Source: Ceratothoa steindachneri
Lineage: Eukaryota > Arthropoda > Malacostraca > Isopoda > Cymothoidae
Assembly: GCA_963969495.1 (NCBI GenBank)
Contig: OZ018337.1
Location: 82,604,148 to 82,668,147, forward strand
Length of the DNA: 64,000 nucleotides
Reading direction: 5' to 3'
Below, piece by piece: positions 21,210 to 33,400 of this stretch. Position 1 is the first letter of the stretch, and every line of letters starts with the position of its first letter. The notes under the pieces are model-generated. The model worked only from the letters and a program-made list of their open reading frames with translations. It was not told the DNA's origin and made no database searches. The position numbers were made by a program, and so were the translations under genes.

Positions 21210-22118
21210 CGTTACAGCCACGAGGAAAATGAAACAACGGAGAACTGCAAGGCCTTTCGACTAATGGTCCTTTACTGAGCAGACTAAAAGACAGGGAAAA
21301 AGAGAAAGATATTTATACACCTGATTAATGAAAATATGGGATATAAAGATTAAAAGGGGTGGGATTAACAGATACCTGGAAAAAACCTATTAACAAGATG
21401 AGCCGTCAGGGTTAAAAAAAAAGAAGTTTACGGGTTACAAAAGAAAGGAGGGGGCAATGCTTGGGAATCACATATGCAATATGAAAAAAAAAAAAGTTTA
21501 CACATGATAACTAGAAAATATGACAAAAGAAAAATATGAAGAAAGGTTTTTTATATAAATAAGCTAAAATAACTTCAATATGGTAATCATTAATTCAGAA
21601 ATTTTATCTTTAAAGTCATTCTTAAACATTCTTTTGATACAACGGTCCAAAAAATACATTCCAGGGCTGAGATTAAAATTTGAAGTCAGTTGTATAAATG
21701 CTGATTCTAAAAGATTTCGTGAAAAAAAGTCATTTGATTTGGCAATCACAGAACTCTCCTTCTAATTAATACGATGGGAATTTTCACTCAAATGGATAAA
21801 AATGGCATTTGATGTTTGCCCAGTGCTTACAGAGTACTTATGTTGCTTAATACGCACATTCAGATCCTTGCTAGTTTGCCCAATATAAATTGAAGGGCAA
21901 TCCAAACAAGGGATTTTATAAATTACGTTATTTGTTTTATTAGGGCAATTTTTTATTAACATTCTTTTTAAAGTATTAGTATAAGAGGAAACAAGATTTA
22001 CATTAAGTGTTTTTAAGGTTTCAAAGCCATTAAAATAAGGTAAAATGAGGATATTCTTGGGCGCTTCCTTCTCAATAGTACTTTCGTTAAAAACACTTGA
22101 TGTGAATCTCTCTACCAT
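21205..22118 (-). mobile_element. Penelope-like element, 3' part with GIY-YIG endonuclease domain
   Basis: Minus-strand frame from 22118 to 21762 encodes 118 residues containing NVIYKIPCLDCPSIYIGQTS, then KDLNVRIKQHKYSV and AIFIHLSENSHRIN. This is the GIY-YIG endonuclease domain (here YKI...YIG) of Penelope-like retroelements, C-terminal to the reverse transcriptase. After one stop the same frame continues at 21749 with VIAKSNDFFSRNLLESAFIQ, then LTSNFNLSPGMYFLD, the usual C-terminus of this family. The following 3' region (21205-21560) includes a phrase, CCTTTCGACTAATGGTCCTT on the plus strand, that I associate with crustacean Penelope-like ends, and then runs into a (TA)n tract. The reverse transcriptase is absent: the frame stops at 22118, where a Gypsy fragment in the opposite orientation starts. 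Confidence 0.85.
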
Positions 22119-22610
22119 CTAGTGACGGATTACTGCCCTGCACCAATTGGTAGACGGATCGCCAAGAACAGCGGCATTGTTTTGAGAAAGCTAAGCCGGT
22201 CACAACAAATATACTCCACCTACAACAGAGAGCTCCTAGCGGCGTATCTTACTTTCGTGCACTTCAAGCTCCTGATTAAACGTCGCCCTGTTACCTTATG
22301 GACTAATCACAAGGTTTTAGTATCATCTTTTTCATCGCCATTAAGTACTAAACAGACAGGCTACAACGCCATTGGACAGCCATTCTAGAATACGTCATTT
22401 TTATCGCCTACGTGCTTGGTCAGGACAAAGTAGTCGCTGACTACCTTTCAAGGAACGTCACTTCAGTCCAAATTAAATCTTTTGACCTCTAAGCTTTGGC
22501 GGGCACGCAGGATTATGATGAGGAAATGAAGGAATTTCGCTCGCAATTAAAATCTTCGCCTTTTCCTGCGGAAGCTCACTTTTACTTAGGAATCCTTGTG
22601 TAGGCATTAT
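22119..22610 (+). pseudogene. Ty3/Gypsy RNase H domain fragment
   Basis: Plus-strand reading gives RITALHQLVDGSPRTAALF, then after a stop YSTYNRELLAAYLTFVHFKL, LIKRRPVTLWTNHKVLVSSF and SSPLSTKQTG. After frame changes, VLGQDKVVADYLSRNV-like sequence is readable near 22410-22460. This is the RNase H domain that follows the reverse transcriptase in Ty3/Gypsy polyproteins, including the YSTYxRELLA and LWTxHK blocks. In the element this domain removes RNA from the RNA:DNA hybrid. Frameshifts break it. The frame at 22122-22388 covers most of the readable part. No LTR was identified with certainty. Confidence 0.85.
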
Positions 22611-23570
22611 TATAGCGGCCCATAAAAACAAAAGGGGATCAGGCATAAATATATAGACGCCTAACTGCTCTATAGTTTTCTTTACTTTTTGCGTGCAATA
22701 TATTTCATTTGTATGATGTCATAATTATAACGTTTGTAGATAAATTAAATAGGAAGAAGCCAATATGCAAAAATAAATTATGTATCATGGTATTAATTTA
22801 CGTTTTATATATTATTGCATAGTTTGGCAGAATGTAGCATAAATAGGCCCGTTTTAGTAGAGGCATACACTTATGTAAGTGTCAATGCACTGTGTGTATG
22901 TTGTAAATGCTGTCAGATAATAAGTGTGCCAAAATAATTATGTCATATATATCTACCTATGTAAAGTTACGCTATTTTCTCAACTAATCCATTCCTGGCA
23001 GAAGAGTACTGTAGTGAGCGTGTTATGTAATAGGTAAGCTACTGGTACCAAATTGCGGAATTCAATAGGCCGAGGGAAAACCTCCACAAAATCGACGCGT
23101 GTTGGTCTTATGAAGTCCCAGCATAATTCCGTTATATAAAATAAATGTCTAAAGTTGGAATAAGGAATAAAGAATGTATAGATGAATTTGCTTCCTAAAG
23201 ATTTGAGAACAAATTAAGGAATATAATATATTTGTTAATATATATATATATAGCAGGCAAGCGACTTTTGGAAGTGAGAGCGGGATGAACCTTGCACAAA
23301 GGCCCGAACAGTCAAAATGACCTGTGTCAATAAGACAAACGCGGAAAAAATATTTAGTGTTTTAGAATATATTTATCGAAAGACAGAAGTCTACGTTCAC
23401 CTAAGGCAATAGATCCGTTGACTAAAGGAAGTTTATCACACAGCTCTGACAACCGCATCCTGTTATTTTGATAAAACTTGGGATATGAAAGTAATTCGAC
23501 TTACACAGCTTTTATTAGCTCCGCCTTTCCGGTAGAGGACGATGATCCTAGGCCACGCCTAGGAAATAAG

Positions 23571-23607
<37 letters not shown>

Positions 23608-26440
23608 GGAGCAGCTCAGTAGGATGATTATTGTATTGTTACGATTACTAGATTACAGTCGTTAAGAAGATTTTCTCGTTTAAGTTTTCCCTTTTAAGTT
23701 CACCGTGTCTTGTCGTCCTCGCGTTGAATAGAAAAAGAATGGTATTCGACCGCAATGTAACTTCGTGACTTGCCACTTGTCCCGTTGGGGGCCAATCTTA
23801 GGATACGGTATATTTTTCCAAGTCCTTCTTTACATCGATTACCCTGAAACTTTCGGTAAGCCCCACCAAAAGAGGAACACTATGAAGAATTCTTCTTTGG
23901 AATCAGATACTTAATTCACCTTCGTCTAAATAGGCTATCCACAAAAGGGTAATTCTCTCCAGTACAGCCATATAAATTGGTGATTATACTAATTGGTAAC
24001 CCCCTAACTAAGTGACATAATCCCTTATAAGTGGTAATTGAACTATATGCTTTACAATTTCCTCAGATAAAATCTTAAGAAAAAAAAACAAAATTAAAGT
24101 TAGGTAATATTATCAATTGTAATTACCTACTGTTTCGTTCTCTTCTGTATTGATATAATGTGAAATATTGTTCTATTTTACTTAAAACTTGAACTACATC
24201 TGATACACTGCAAGGAAATTTTTTTATTTGTTAATATGAATCGATCAGACATTGCCCTTTATTTATTTGCTAAGTTTAATTGGTAGACTTTAGAGGAAAT
24301 GGTTCCACTCTTCTAAAGTAAGGGCATTAAATCTTTAATAGAAAACTTGCTAAAGAGTTTATTTCGATACTATTTATTTCCCTTTTGCTTCCACAAGTGA
24401 TTTAATGTGTAGGAACTACCATTAAATTCAATTCAGTTTCTAGAAACTTAGTTACTTTTATTTAGTGGTTTCATTATTAAAGAATCCCAATTGACTTCAT
24501 CTTCAATAATTCACACTCCTTTTATTTATGGTTATTTCGCTTTCAGCATTCAAATGAATTTAATTTGCTTTCATTTCGTTAAGTTATTGAGTGGCAGCAC
24601 TCCAGCAATTGTATTACACTGAGAATGAGTTAACTCGGAGAAATTTTGTTTATTTATTTTTACCTCGTTATACGTATTATTGTTACCTCGTTATATGTTT
24701 GAATAATCTTCTATTTTATAACGAATTAATTCATTCGGTTCATATACGGCCTAATTTTCCCATCGAATTTCCTTGCAGGACAACGCTATTTGCTGAAGGG
24801 TAAACGTTACTTAAGAATAATAAACAAATCGATTTAATATCTAAGGAAATATTGAGAAGGCGCTGTGGGAAGAAGAATTTCGTCTGAAATTTTAACTACG
24901 TGATTAGATCACACACGATTGGACTCTGGTGAATAATTGATATTCGGTCTAGGAGCAGAATTATTTATTTGCCATTGCGCTGAAGAACACGACTATTTTA
25001 GGCAAGATGTCTTATCCACTGGAAATATTCACTACAATTGCAATTGTTCAAAATTTAAGTACAAATTCAACAAAGATAAATGGATATGTTACTATTATTA
25101 AGTAGGTTTACTCCAGTAACTAAAGCATGTAAATGAAATAAAATAAAAAATGATTACAAACCTTGCCAAAATATTTTATTTACAAGCCACTGTATTTTAA
25201 AATACTATTGTAACTTTTATTTCCTCCAAAGTAGCAAATCTTCACAACATCTTACCTGGATTTTATCTTTTCAATAGTTAATTCATGTAACAAAGAAAAA
25301 CCATCTAACGATAAATGAGAATCTTTAAGGCCTTTCTTAGAGTCAAACAACTCTCAAATGAATAATTTCAAATCTCTTTGAGGACTGCGGAGAAACCTTT
25401 TGAAAATGGAATATGAAATAAATATATTCCAAATGGATAGGAATGAGAAAAGAAACAAAATAAAACTTAGAATACAATAAGAAACTGATCTCTGATAAAT
25501 ATTTATTATTGTGTGAGATAAAGTAATATTAGTTTAAGTAATATGAAAATTGATTGCTAAGTCCAAAAGAGAAAAATATATTTTAAAGGCGCTAACAATT
25601 TGCATAACAGCTAAATTCTGTTGCAGGCAGAATCTGATCATTGGAAATTCATATTATGACAAGATATTGGAGTTCATAAGTATAGCTGAGTGAACTATGT
25701 TTTCTCTTAGAAAAGATTGAGTATTTTTGGAAGATTTTATTAGTAGAATAAGTGAGATGGTGGCAAGTTTAGAGAACCTTAAAATGAAGAGGGCCGGCAG
25801 CACACATAAAACATTATATTTTGTGGTGTACGAAATTTTATAGAAGCATCATAATGTAATTGTCGAAGTTTCATTGCCTTTTGCATTTTCTAGATAGTAT
25901 GGGCATACAACCACTTGTGTTATTATTTAGTCAATTGAACAATTTAGGCGAATCGAAAAGTACAATTTATAGGTCGATCGGAAGACAATCGCTGGTGATC
26001 CAAAATGCATCGGGAAATGGTCCGCTTTCAATGGAATGTGAAAATTAAAAGTGTTGTGTGTTTTGCTCCATCAAGAAACCCCTCGGTCCCCGAAGGACCT
26101 CCATACTTCTACAGGATCTGAGACAGAAATGTGATTTCGTGTTTGTGTGCAATAAACAGGGTAGATGGAGGTTGATGCATTTATTTTGTGATTATATTTG
26201 CTATGATGTACATTGTAGGATTGTTGTGTGTAGATGTTTCAGACTCTGTGTACTGCTTAACATGCGCCCGTGAAATTTGTCTGCCGAAATTCTTAGCGTT
26301 TGTTCACCCGCACCCTTGCAATGACCCCTCACGTTCTCTATACAGTAGGCTAACTAGAGCAATGTAGGAGCAATACAAAAAAACTAAAAGAGCACTGCAA
26401 GTAAAGTAAAAGAAAATATCGCGCCCCTAAATCACCCTTA
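22611..26440. other. Mostly AT-rich non-coding DNA with two (TA)n tracts
   Basis: No supported gene. Tracts of (TA)n lie at about 23238-23252 and 23573-23604. The stretch 23260-23830 has a higher GC content than its surroundings and could be remaining Gypsy LTR or leader sequence, but I found no terminal repeat or primer-binding site. Frames at 24591-24803, 25860-26048 and 26058-26273 have no recognisable domains. Confidence 0.4.
23573..23604. repeat. (TA)n microsatellite
   Basis: About 15 TA units inside a mildly GC-richer region. Confidence 0.9.
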
Positions 26441-26740
26441 GTAATTTTAAACCATAACTTGCTCAATGTAGTTCTCAACTAACATTATTATTATCAGTAT
26501 TATTATTATAATTAACAATCGGAAACAAGGGATTCCTGTCGAATCTGTTAAAGTGGAGAAAGTACAAAGTAATTTAAAACAGACGTTAATTGGGACCCGT
26601 AGAGTGCGCAAATCTCCTACATCGGTCGGACTACGGCAATTAGGGCATAGTTGCTTTAAAGGACGACTGAAATCAGAATTGAGAAAATGAGGGAAGGAGA
26701 GAATCAATGAGTCGGGCATGGCTTGGAATAATTCATGACG
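26441..26740 (-). other. Possible retroelement 3' end with an ATT/TAA-rich tail
   Basis: On the minus strand a 90-codon frame (26719-26447) runs into a degenerate (ATA)n tract at about 26485-26516. The layout of a moderately GC-rich segment ending in a trinucleotide tail resembles the 3' ends of the LINEs at 20.7 and 62.4 kb. The translated protein shows no motif I recognise, so this is a weak, position-based call. Confidence 0.25.
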
Positions 26741-27740
26741 AGAGAACGAATGAATTCCTTATGGACAAGTATTAAGGAGTAGTTACCTTTTGGTGAGGAA
26801 AAACATACCTTTAGAGAAGAGGTTTATCCGTATTCTTAAGTGTTATGTAAAGCGGAGGTGAGAAATCTAGCATACAATTAAGTCAAGTTTAAGCTAAAGG
26901 AAATTTAAATCTTGCAAAATCTAAAAAAAATCTAGTGTTTAAGATGACCCTTATCAAAGATATGCAAGAAAATGAAAGAAAGGATGAATATATATTATTT
27001 TTACTTCAACATTTTGGAAGGACTAAAGGAATTATTAATTTCAACCTTAGTGATTTTATAGCAGGGGGATTTTATTCTATTGTTTATATTAGAAATTTTG
27101 CCGAAATGTAGTGATATACAGAATGTTTGGAAAAGCAAGTCATTGCCCATCTTCTGAAACTCGCGAGAGATAGAAGACAATCGCCAAAGGTGAAACTTTC
27201 GTAACATTCCAAAAAATTCTAAAAGAGATGAAAGTTTTTTAATAAGTTTTGCCAGAATTAAAATTATGGGCTCATTTTTTAAAATTTTGAGTCAGAATTT
27301 TGTGGAGAGATTAAGAGAAAATGAATAAAGGGGCGGGAGAAATATCGTAAAGTTTATAAATTTAAATTTTATCACATCGAATTTATTGATTTCTAAACAA
27401 GTATCTTTGCGGTAAAAGTTAGGCTTTTTCTTTCTTTTTCCACTATTAATTCACAAACAAGATTGATAGATGCTAGAAATACCTTAACTCAAGGGATATT
27501 ATTTATCTTTATGGGTCTAGTGAATACGGTGTCAACTAATGTATATGAAAATATACACACCAATCATGTACATGAATAGAAGGGAGCTATAAACAACAAT
27601 CAATAGGAGAGGAAATAGACTTAATATTTCGTAGATGAGGCACTGAGTTCGTCAGGGAACTTACATTCGTGTGCAAACTTGGGGCACAAGGCCAACTTCC
27701 TGCGCAACTCTCTCCCGCCATCACTCAAAATCTCACCAAT
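26741..27740. other. AT-rich non-coding DNA
   Basis: Nothing recognisable. The minus frame at 27001-27207 looks random. Confidence 0.45.
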
Positions 27741-27960
27741 TTCAGTCATACATGCTTCTATCAGATCAGTCATGCAGGATTTTATCAGATCAGTCATACA
27801 TTATTCTATTAGATCAGTCATACATGATGCTATATGATCCGTCATAATGCTTCTATCAGATCAGTCAAACCCGATTCTATCAAATCATCCATGCATGATT
27901 CTATCAGAGCAGTCATACATCATTCTATGAAATCAGTCATACATCATTCTATCATATCAG
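27741..27960. repeat. 24-bp minisatellite, about nine copies
   Basis: Nine head-to-tail units with the consensus ATCAGTCATACATGATTCTA followed by TCAG start at 27741. Eight are 24 bp and one is 23 bp. The units differ from one another at a few positions. There is no spacer diversity of the CRISPR kind; the whole unit repeats. Confidence 0.9.
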
Positions 27961-29419
27961 TTAGATGTTATATAATGAAGCCCTAATCTCAAAATGACCT
28001 AATTCTCGAAACTCAACCTTTGCTGATGTCGTAGAGCAGAGACCTTCATAAGCACCCACCCGTCACACGGTAGCAAATGGATGCTATTTTATCATAGTTG
28101 GCATTAGTTCAGTGGCAAAATAAGATATTAGGCAGGTATTATTATTACTCACAATTAAATTCACTGACAAAGGAATAGAAGAGCAAAGTAAACAAAGACC
28201 AATGTGAGAACTGGGCTGTCGTCCATCTTTGTTTGTAGTCGTAGGTTGGATGGACCATTTGTCTCTCAATTCGTGGACAAGAGTCCCACACCAGATTATG
28301 AAATAAACATTAAGATAAGAATTTCAATCGCTGGTGTTGGCTGTTATTAGGGGCTTGAATATTGCGTAGAAAGTCAAAACAACGACCTTAGAAAGAAGTC
28401 TTTGTGGTTCCCCATCACGGAATGTGGATATTAGTTCCTTTGATGGGGAGAAAAAACACTCCCGGAGGAACAGAGAATGTGGGTATGTTGCAATATGAAG
28501 ATTAGTAGGAAATGATAAAGTTAAGTTTCAGCGTCTCCGCCAATGTGCTGCCATTTCGTGACCTTTCTTTTCCTTGGAAGAATCCTATCAACTAATTGAT
28601 TTGCCATTCGTTTCCTTTTAACTAATCATTTTAATTAACTTTGTAACTTCATTTCACGTGAGATCAATGTTCTTAAAGACGACCTTTTCGTTCCAACAAA
28701 ATATGAAATCCCAACCCAAAATTCCCAAAACTTCGATCGATCCTGAGCGTCGAATGGAATCTTGGGAAGAGCTTCGCTTATAAATATACAAAAAATAACG
28801 AAGTGTAAATTCAAATTGATTTATGATGTCCCTATAAAATTTAATTAGATATTAGCGTGATGTATCCTGCATTCTCTCGCTACATCCCTTTAAAATGGAG
28901 AATAACATCAAAAAACTTACCAAATATAATATCGGTAACCTGTCTTTGATTTTTTTTAAGTTAGGTTCTGAAGTTTCGTCTATACAAACGAGGAACGTAT
29001 TTTTTACTGTGCACATTCAAGTTGTTCTATTTCTGGAGCGAAATCTGTAGCTAAATAGAGATATTAGATATAATTATTCAGAGATAATATAGAAGAAAAA
29101 CCAAATAGCTTCAGGTCACCTAATATAAAAATCTTGAAAAAGCTTTGGGAAATTTGTACTCACCTGTATTTGTGAGAAGAATTTAAACGGTTTAAATCCA
29201 ACTTTTCCATGTCTCTTTCTCGCATACATAAACAGCTCCTTGTGATTCTGCCTTTATCCCTCTCATTCTTCTTTCTTTGGCTAAATATTCCTTGGATGTG
29301 TCCTTTACATTATAGGAAAAATGTAATTTTTTTCTAAATTAACACTATCCAACCTATTTCATTACTATTCTCCTGTGTAATAAACTTTGTAAAATATAAC
29401 AGGAAAAGAAATGGCTTCA
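27961..29419. other. AT-rich non-coding DNA
   Basis: No recognisable gene or repeat. The antisense frame at 28084-28269 has no known domain. Confidence 0.45.
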
Positions 29420-30460
29420 GAAAAGGCTTCTTACTGTGTACAAAGTTTCAAAGCAAAATATCGCACTAGGGGTGGTATTTCTGGTGTACCAGAAAGCATT
29501 TTATTTAATAGAAACACCAGTATGCATGATGGCTTTGAAAAATGAAGGTATAGATCCGGGCTACATAAATATTATAAAAAAAATATAAAATTGTTGATCC
29601 TACAATAGATTGCATATGGATATGAGACATCTTTAATTTTCAGAAAAGTATAATACAATAAAATAGTATCACTCTCCGAAACGTTTCACTTCCTGTCTAA
29701 ATAAATCATCTTGTGACTAACCGGTCATTAGGATCGAGTGGATTACCTCAATCACATAAGATTCTTAATTTTATTGTTCTCATAGCTGAAAATTAGCATC
29801 GATTAAAACAATTTTACAATAAATTAACAAAGAAAGCAAAGGATTCGGCTTCAAAATAAATCTCGTAAAAAAAGTGATGAAAATCCAACCAGTGATTCAC
29901 ATGTTATGTACTACAGGTGATACGAGCAAATTGAAATGTTCAACTGCTTATAATATCAGCTGGAGGAGGTGAAAAATTACAATGCAAAATCACTCTGGAG
30001 TGGAAGAAAATGTCATGTCAATCATCAGCTTAAAAAACAAATTTCCAGTTACATGAAAAGAAGAGTAGTTAACGAATGCGTAATAACAAATATGACCTAT
30101 AAAGCCGAAACCTGAATCCTGAATTAAAAAGGGACATTGGAACTTAAAACAAAAAGATCCTATGAACACATTATGATGGCTATAACCTGCCATTAGAGGA
30201 AATCAGCCACTTTGAAACGTGGCAAAACCAAACTTGAGAATAGAGTCGAAACTATACCAAACCTTCAATGAAGCTGGACAGGTTATGTGGCAAGAGTCGC
30301 ATCAGAGTATGGTCTGTGTAGTAATAGGTTCAACCAATTCGCTTACGAACACAATGGACACGTAAGACAGAGAATTAGTAAATAGGTTCAAAGCTCTTGT
30401 GTCATTTCATCCTTAGGAGCGGTGTAAGTGGAGAGATACGTGCCCATCAACCTTTTCATA
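29420..30460 (+). pseudogene. RTE-like LINE reverse transcriptase relic
   Basis: A heavily broken plus-strand coding relic. Readable pieces in order are MALKNEGIDPGYINIIKKI from 29529, the stretch after motif A; SKGFGFKINLVKKVM near 29836-29881, the K(I/M)N-x-x-K segment after the catalytic YxDD; MKRRVVNECVITNMTYKAET near 30054-30113, the thumb segment with its LP-x-x-TYGAET-type motif; SYEHIMMAIT near 30157; and TGYVARVAS near 30279, where family members read W-AGHVAR. These are hallmarks of the RTE-like endonuclease/reverse transcriptases common in arthropods. The YxDD itself is not recognisable. Many stops and frameshifts show great age. The 67-codon antisense frame at 29990-30193 is a shadow. 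Confidence 0.78.
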
Positions 30461-33400
30461 TCAGGACACATTCGTGTAGAAGTCCATGAGAGTTTTATCT
30501 TACGGACTAAATTACCTGTCGGGAAATAGTAACAGAGTTGGTAGAAAACAAAAGAGATAAGATAAATACATTTAAGTAAAAAGAGTTGTTATATGAAAAT
30601 GGAATATATACCTGTATCACATTAGATTCAACCATAGAAAGTGCAATTTTAATTTCATGCCAAAACTTGAGTTCTTTCTGAACACAAACATTCCGTTCTT
30701 ATGATCTTCCGAAAAGACACAATCATTGAAACATCCTAAAATCAGATTTTAACAATTTATTTTATTAAAAATGAACAATTTTGCATTCTATTTTAGCGCT
30801 ACTTTTTCGACAATGACTTCGTAGCTCCAAAGCAAAGGTAATAGACTACTTATTAACTATTATCCCACAGGTTAATTATGAATTTTAAAATGCTTTGGAA
30901 ACTGAAGCACGAAACTTGATGTGATTGAATGAATCTTCTTTTTGTCAGGATTCTTATTAGTTTTTCTTTTATAATTTCATACCGATCCAATGAAATGAGA
31001 GAGAAGAACGTTTGAACTGTGAATTGCTGATTTCTGACTGGTTGTCTTATTCATGCTACCATCATTAGGATATTGTTAAATCATATAGATACCTATAGAA
31101 ATATGCAAAGTAATAATCAATTATAATAAAATCAATATTAATACCAGTGCTATTAAACATGCCTAGACAGTGGATACTAGAAGCAGTTAATCTTTGGACA
31201 AGGAAAGAACAGGAAGAGACGCATTACAGCGTTATGCCACCATAGTTTTCACCCCTTCTAGCCCTTTAGGTGATTGACCATAATCGCGTCAGTTGGATGT
31301 GGATTGTAAAACTCTTTAGTAGGTTGAATGGACAAAATAGTGATGGGCTGTTTGCAGGGAGGATGGGATAAAAGAGAAGGTGGGTTTGTAAATATGCTGT
31401 AGATGTCAAAACGCAGGTGGGTGAAAATACCTTCATGTACGCATCAGAGTTGATGCAATACCAAACAGGCGTTAGTACCTTACAAACCATCTAAGCTAAA
31501 AAATATCTTTGTCTTATCCCAAGTGCTGCTTTAGCAGGGAGCTCACCACACCTGGCCTGTGAGAAAATGCAGATTTCGGTTGTTTTACCACTCCGATTAG
31601 TGGCGTCTGTTCATTGATATGGTTGCTATTTGGCAGCAGCACAATGGCCACCACCATTCATCTCTCCCTATTTATCACTCCCCAAACTCGAATGAAGATT
31701 GAGGAAATATAGAAAGTGGGATGTGTGTGGCGAGTTAAGATTTTCGTTTAGTAAACAACAGGCAACAGCAGAAGCTTGCATCCGGAACTCGTGACATAAA
31801 TTATTACACTACTTACAGGAACGTTTTCAATGAATTCTAGGCAAGAAAAATGCGGAGAATTAATTCCAAGTCTCATTTTGAAAAACTGTTTTAAATTTCC
31901 AGTTTGAATGGGATACACACACATTACTAATTATTCCGACTGATTCTTAGCGGTGTGTTGGAGTATTATGATAAATTGTTTCAATCAGAATATAGAGTTT
32001 GCGGAGATGCAATGGCAGGAGAATAAGATGAAGCGATGATTGGTGACTAAGTATTAACTTGTTCAAAAAGACTAAGAAAGAGAACAGTCCAATGCTTACT
32101 TCTTATTTTGCTGATGTTTGTAATTCATCGATCTATTATCGTAATTACAATATTGTTTAAGTATTTTTAATTCCTCGTATTATTATATTATGACTACAAT
32201 GACTTAAATATAATAAAATTGGTATCAGAATAACTATTGTTTACCACATTTTCAGTATTTCCTTGTTACAAAAACCTCGTGCATTTTTTTTGCACATCTA
32301 TTTTGGCAAATAAAAACACTAGTGACTTTTGTATTTCCAAATGAGAAACTAATAAAAAAAATGAAAGCGGAAAAGAACCTTCATCATAAAATTCAATTCG
32401 AAAGTGTCATTGCTATGCCATGTGATGTAATGTGAGTATATCTTTTCTTTCCAAATTGATCGCGAGTTCTTGGTCAAGTCTCAATTGCAGCCTTAAAATT
32501 AGGACAATGTTCATGACTCTTCCTCTTTTCCTCTTCTGACGATTACATGGAACTTTCCTTTATTTCCATAATAATTCCTACCCATACTACCAGTTAAGCA
32601 AACTACTCACCATGGTAGCGGTGATACTGTACATGAATGAAGAACGAAGAATAGAGGGAAAAATTACGGTACTTCAGCTACCAAACCACTACGTTATTTG
32701 ATGGCCGTCTTTCCTCAGCATCCGTCATCGATCTTGTATTTTATTTCCCTTCTACCTCCCCTGTTTACTCAAACTTGTTAATTATTTGGTCGTAGAAACG
32801 CGAGTTGGAAAACAAACTTGCTTCCATCTTTAATTTCTTATCTCAATACTTTTTTTAATTCACTAATATTATTTCCATTTAAATTTCCCATTTTTACTAC
32901 GGCTCAATAATATTTGTTCAAATTATTGGCTGTTTTTATACGTTTTTAGGAGTGTAGATAAATGTAGATACTGTCCCCTGTCAGCTGAAAATCATGGTAA
33001 TGGGCGGCATTGCGTGGACAAATGTCTTAATCCGCGTCACTGTGTGTTTTAGCTGGGTTTATGGAATCTGAGGTGGGAAAGCTGAGATGTAATCTCTGTC
33101 TTGGAAAGTGGGTGATAGGGGATGTTTGCTCTGAATGAAACAAACATGAAAGGGAATGAAGAGTTTGTGTGAGATGGATTGAATGGTGTGTGATCAGTGT
33201 GGTCAGATTAAGAGTGTTGTGGCAGTCTTATAGAACAGTAGGAGGTAAATATGTGCAAGCTTACATATAAAACACACATAGGAAAACATGTGTGGACGTG
33301 GTAGCTGGAAAGGTAAGGGCTGTGTGTGACGGGAGCGGTAAATGGAACAGAGAGGAAAATGTAAGTGGTAGAAAAATGATAAAGAGCTTCAGTGAAAAGC

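Noticed and set aside
21052..21237. Frame containing repeated YI residues
   Set aside because: Artefact of the (TA)n tract; the same applies to 52619-52918 and 55345-55569.
21205..21320. Hammerhead ribozyme in the Penelope-like 3' region
   Set aside because: Penelope-like elements often carry one, but the minus strand here reads CTGCTCAGT...GTCGAAA, without an intact CTGATGA core, and I could not draw the three stems.
24591..26273. Three plus-strand frames as possible host exons
   Set aside because: Short, without recognised domains or consistent splice signals; AT-rich background readily yields such frames.
27741..27960. CRISPR-like array
   Set aside because: The entire 24-bp unit repeats with no unique spacers, and the context is a eukaryotic genome.
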